From Ktedonobacter racemifer (GTDB lineage Bacteria > Chloroflexota > DTOL01 > JACQYG01), in assembly GCA_020723545.1 (NCBI GenBank), contig DYIS01000096.1:1-8176 (forward strand): 8,176 nt of DNA, given 5' to 3'. Positions 5,806-8,176 of the stretch are shown here, piece by piece. A program made the translations under genes and the position numbers. The notes below the pieces were generated by a model. The model saw only the letters and a list, made by a program, of their open reading frames with translations, ran no database searches and was not told where the DNA came from. How positions within the stretch are numbered: the first letter of the stretch is position 1; each line of letters begins with the position of its first letter.

Positions 5806-6725
5806 GAGTATTCCTGCACCTGCATCCAGCCGTTGACCAGACCAGCCTCCTGGAAAGCCTGGAGGGCCTCGTGGTACTCCTGGGGCGTTGTCTTGCGCCC
5901 CAACTGGGGATGACCAACCGCCCGGTGGGCGGGGAAGTACTGGTCCATCAGGCTCACGTAGGTGTTGGGAGAGATCTCCCGGGCGATGAAGCGCATGACC
6001 TGGGCGGTTCCTGCCAGGCCTTGTGGCAGCACCATGTGGCGCACGATCATGCCACGTGTAGCCAGTCCGGCCTCGTCCACGAGATTGCCCACCTGCCGGT
6101 ACATCTCCTTCAGGGCGATGTGATTGCTCTCAACGTAGCGAGGAAACCCCGAGAGGCGCAGGGCGATCTTATCGTCGGCATATTTAGCGTCGGGGAGGGA
6201 GATGTCTATTACCCCGTCCAGCAACTCCAGGGTCCCCAGGGAGTCGTAACCGCTGGTGTTGTAGAGCAAGGGAACCCTGAGGCCCTGAGGGATAGCGATC
6301 TCCAGGGCAGCCAGGATCTGTGGCACGAAGTGGGTGGGGGTCACGAAGTTGATGTTGTGGCAACCCTTCCTCTGAAGAGACAACATCATCTTGGCCAGGC
6401 CTTCCACCGTGACCCGGTTGCCCACGCCCAACTGGCTGATGGGGTAGTTCTGGCAGAAGAGGCACTTTCCGGTGCAGTTGGAGAAGAAGATGGTGCCGGA
6501 ACCCTTTTCGCCACTGATGGGCGGCTCCTCACCGCGATGGACGTTGTGGCTGGCAATGACCAAATCTGCGCCAGAGTTGCAAACACCTCTTTCCCCCTTT
6601 AGCCGGTTCACGCCGCACTGATGGGGGCAGAGAACGCATCTCCTCAGTAGCGCGTAGGCGAGTTCGACTCGTTTCCTAAGCTCGCCCGATGCAAACAGAT
6701 CTAGATAACGAAAGTCTCTCCTCAT
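5790..6725 (-). CDS. Radical SAM protein, COG1313 / PflX-like
   Basis: This 311-residue protein has an N-terminal cysteine-rich segment CVLCPHQCGVNRLKGERGVC (C30, C33, C37, C49). The radical SAM cluster motif NCTGKCLFC follows, with C84, C88 and C91 in the CX3CX2C pattern. Later core segments include INFVTPTHFVPQIL, LYNTSGYDSLGTLELL and DISLPDAKYAD. This combination is characteristic of the COG1313 group, often labelled PflX or pyruvate-formate-lyase-activating-enzyme-like. Family knowledge supports SAM cleavage at a 4Fe-4S cluster. The substrate is unknown and the PFL-activase label should not be taken literally, because no glycyl-radical enzyme gene is nearby. The ATG (6723-6725) overlaps the uvrB stop in an ATGA junction, with GGAGG immediately upstream, and the stop lies inside the DUF763 gene. 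The tight packing implies one transcript and coordinated expression. The four extra cysteines may hold structural zinc or a second cluster. Confidence 0.87.
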   Translation of the reverse strand: MRRDFRYLDLFASGELRKRVELAYALLRRCVLCPHQCGVNRLKGERGVCNSGADLVIASHNVHRGEEPPISGEKGSGTIFFSNCTGKCLFCQNYPISQLGVGNRVTVEGLAKMMLSLQRKGCHNINFVTPTHFVPQILAALEIAIPQGLRVPLLYNTSGYDSLGTLELLDGVIDISLPDAKYADDKIALRLSGFPRYVESNHIALKEMYRQVGNLVDEAGLATRGMIVRHMVLPQGLAGTAQVMRFIAREISPNTYVSLMDQYFPAHRAVGHPQLGRKTTPQEYHEALQAFQEAGLVNGWMQVQEYSCAPV

Positions 6726-8176
6726 GGCCTCCGCCAGGCTCTCTCGATCGGCTCGTCCTCCATGCCCCGGCGAAGCTCGATGATCTCGTCCCGGAGCAAG
6801 GCCGCCTTCTCGAACTCCAGGTTCTTGGCCGCGGCCTTCATCTGGCTCTCCAGGTCTTTGATCAGCCGGACCACCTCGTCCTTGGGTACTGCCCCGCCGA
6901 AACGGTACTCGGGCCTGGCCTCGGCCACCATGTGCAATTGATCGGTCAGGTCCTTGATGGCTTTCACGATGCCCTGGGGCGTGATGCCGTGCTCCTCGTT
7001 GTAGGCCATCTGGATCTTGCGGCGCCGGTAAGTCTCGTCAATGGCCCGCCGCATGGACTCGGTGATAGTGTCGGCGTACATGATGACGTGGCCTTCGATA
7101 TGCCGGGCCGCCCGGCCGATGACCTGGATGAGCGAGCCCTCCGACCGCAGGTAGCCCTCTTTATCCGCGTCCAGGATGGCCACCAGGGACACCTCGGGCA
7201 GGTCCAGGCCCTCGCGCAGGAGGTTGATGCCCACTACCACGTCGTAGACGCCCAGGCGCAGTTCCCGCAGGATCTCCACTCGCTCCAGGGTCTCGATCTC
7301 AGAGTGCAGGTAGTGGACCTTGACCCCCAGTTCGTGCAGGTAGTCGGCAAGGTCCTCGGCCATGCGCTTGGTCAGGGTGGTCACCAGAGCCCGCTCGCCC
7401 CGGGCCACGCGCTCCTGGATCTGGACCAGGAGATCATCGATCTGATTCTTGGTGGGCTTCACCTCGATGCTGGGGTCAATGAGGCCGGTGGGCCTGATGA
7501 GCTGCTCCACCACCTGCTCGGAATGCTCGTACTCGTAGGGTCCCGGCGTAGCCGAGACGTAGATGACTTGGTTGACGTGTCTCTCGAACTCGGCGAAGTT
7601 CAGCGGCCGGTTGTCCAGGGCCGAGGGGAGGCGGAAGCCGTACTCCACGAGCACTTCCTTCCGGGACCGGTCGCCATGGTACATCCCGCGGGTCTGGGGG
7701 ATCGAGATGTGCGATTCGTCGATGAACAGCAGGTAGTCATCGGGGAAATAGTCCAGGAGTGTCCAGGGCTGCTCGCCTGGGCCCCGCAGGGACAGGTGGC
7801 GAGAGTAGTTCTCCACCCCAGCACAGTAGCCGGTCTCGCGCAGCATCTCCAGGTCGAAGCTGGTGCGCTGCTCCAGCCGCGCCGCCTCCAGCACCTTGCC
7901 CGCACTCTTTAGCTCGGCCACCCTCTCCATCATCTCCCGCTCGATGCGCTCGATGGCCACCTGTAGCCGCTCCTGGGTGGTGACGAAGTGTTTGGCCGGA
8001 TAGATGTCCACCGAGTCGCGTTCCTGAAGCACCTCGCCGGTGAGCGGGTCCACCTCGACGATGCGCTCTATGACGTCGCCCCAGAACTCGATGCGCAGGG
8101 CCAGGTCCTCGTAGGCTGGGTGTACCTCCAGGGTATCGCCCCGGACCCGGAATTTACCACGAGTGAAGTTGATGTC
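6722..8176 (-). CDS. uvrB: UvrABC system protein B (partial, N-terminus beyond the right edge)
   Basis: The frame is open from the right edge to a TGA at 6722-6724, giving 484 residues that begin DINFTRGKFRVRGDTLEVHP. UvrB is the damage-verifying helicase-like subunit of bacterial nucleotide excision repair; it is loaded by UvrA and recruits UvrC. Visible family features are the motif II box IDESH with SIPQTRGMYHGDRSRKEVLVEYGFRLPSALDNRP, the motif III segment VIYVSATPG, TTLTKRMAEDLADYL, the motif V/VI run GINLLREGLDLPEVS with QVIGRAARH, and a C-terminal UVR motif (LIKDLESQMKAAAKNLEFEKAALLRDEI) that contacts UvrC. By comparison with the roughly 670-residue family, about 185 N-terminal residues, including Walker A and the beta-hairpin, lie outside. 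No frameshift or missing motif is seen. It leads the minus-strand operon and is followed by an ATGA overlap into the COG1313 gene. Its promoter is not in the window. Confidence 0.96.
   Translation of the reverse strand, partial: DINFTRGKFRVRGDTLEVHPAYEDLALRIEFWGDVIERIVEVDPLTGEVLQERDSVDIYPAKHFVTTQERLQVAIERIEREMMERVAELKSAGKVLEAARLEQRTSFDLEMLRETGYCAGVENYSRHLSLRGPGEQPWTLLDYFPDDYLLFIDESHISIPQTRGMYHGDRSRKEVLVEYGFRLPSALDNRPLNFAEFERHVNQVIYVSATPGPYEYEHSEQVVEQLIRPTGLIDPSIEVKPTKNQIDDLLVQIQERVARGERALVTTLTKRMAEDLADYLHELGVKVHYLHSEIETLERVEILRELRLGVYDVVVGINLLREGLDLPEVSLVAILDADKEGYLRSEGSLIQVIGRAARHIEGHVIMYADTITESMRRAIDETYRRRKIQMAYNEEHGITPQGIVKAIKDLTDQLHMVAEARPEYRFGGAVPKDEVVRLIKDLESQMKAAAKNLEFEKAALLRDEIIELRRGMEDEPIERAWRRP

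Noticed and set aside
6689..7912. 407-codon open frame on the plus strand
   Set aside because: It is antisense to uvrB, whose identity is unambiguous. The predicted protein is low-complexity L/V/H/D/Q-rich, as expected for a shadow.
1..8176. CRISPR arrays, tRNA or rRNA genes, insertion sequences, phage genes, known defence systems
   Set aside because: No regularly spaced repeats, cloverleaf, rRNA-like sequence, transposase or integrase motifs, or recognised defence proteins were seen on reading both strands.

Overview
The window is a piece of bacterial chromosome. Most of it is GC-rich, roughly 60-68% G+C in the stretches I counted by hand. One clear exception is a methyltransferase gene at about 571-1230, which is only about 35-45% G+C. 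MurQ and UvrB identify a bacterium. The DUF763 gene, the COG1313-type radical SAM gene and the B12-type radical SAM/glycosyltransferase/flippase-like run would fit an anaerobic or thermophilic lineage such as Chloroflexota. That placement is a guess from gene content, not something the sequence proves.

Layout from left to right: (1) The C-terminal 71 codons of murQ (MurNAc-6-P etherase) end at 216. (2) A 354-base gap (217-570) has no convincing gene but holds a perfect 11-bp inverted repeat. (3) A low-GC class I SAM methyltransferase gene (571-1272) looks horizontally acquired. Its last dozen or so codons lie in GC-rich DNA that also carries a good promoter for the next operon. (4) A short leader (about 1285-1368) contains a strong intrinsic terminator (1319-1350) only 18 bases before the first start codon, so the operon behind it may be controlled by attenuation. 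(5) A tightly overlapping plus-strand operon follows: B12-binding radical SAM enzyme (1369-2829), family 2 glycosyltransferase (2820-3749) and a polytopic flippase-like/LPG-synthase-TM protein (3746-4708). Together these suggest modification and glycosylation of a lipid or envelope component. (6) After only 20 bases, a convergent minus-strand operon begins. In transcription order it is uvrB (cut by the right edge), a COG1313/PflX-like radical SAM protein and a DUF763 protein, again with overlapping start and stop codons.

The two operons have different themes. The plus-strand one builds or alters a membrane-associated molecule. The minus-strand one couples nucleotide-excision repair (UvrB) with two proteins of unknown function, one carrying a helix-hairpin-helix-like motif. 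I found no CRISPR array, tRNA, rRNA, insertion sequence or phage gene. The least conventional elements are the terminator-gated leader, the transferred methyltransferase fused to resident promoter DNA, and the uvrB/COG1313/DUF763 operon.
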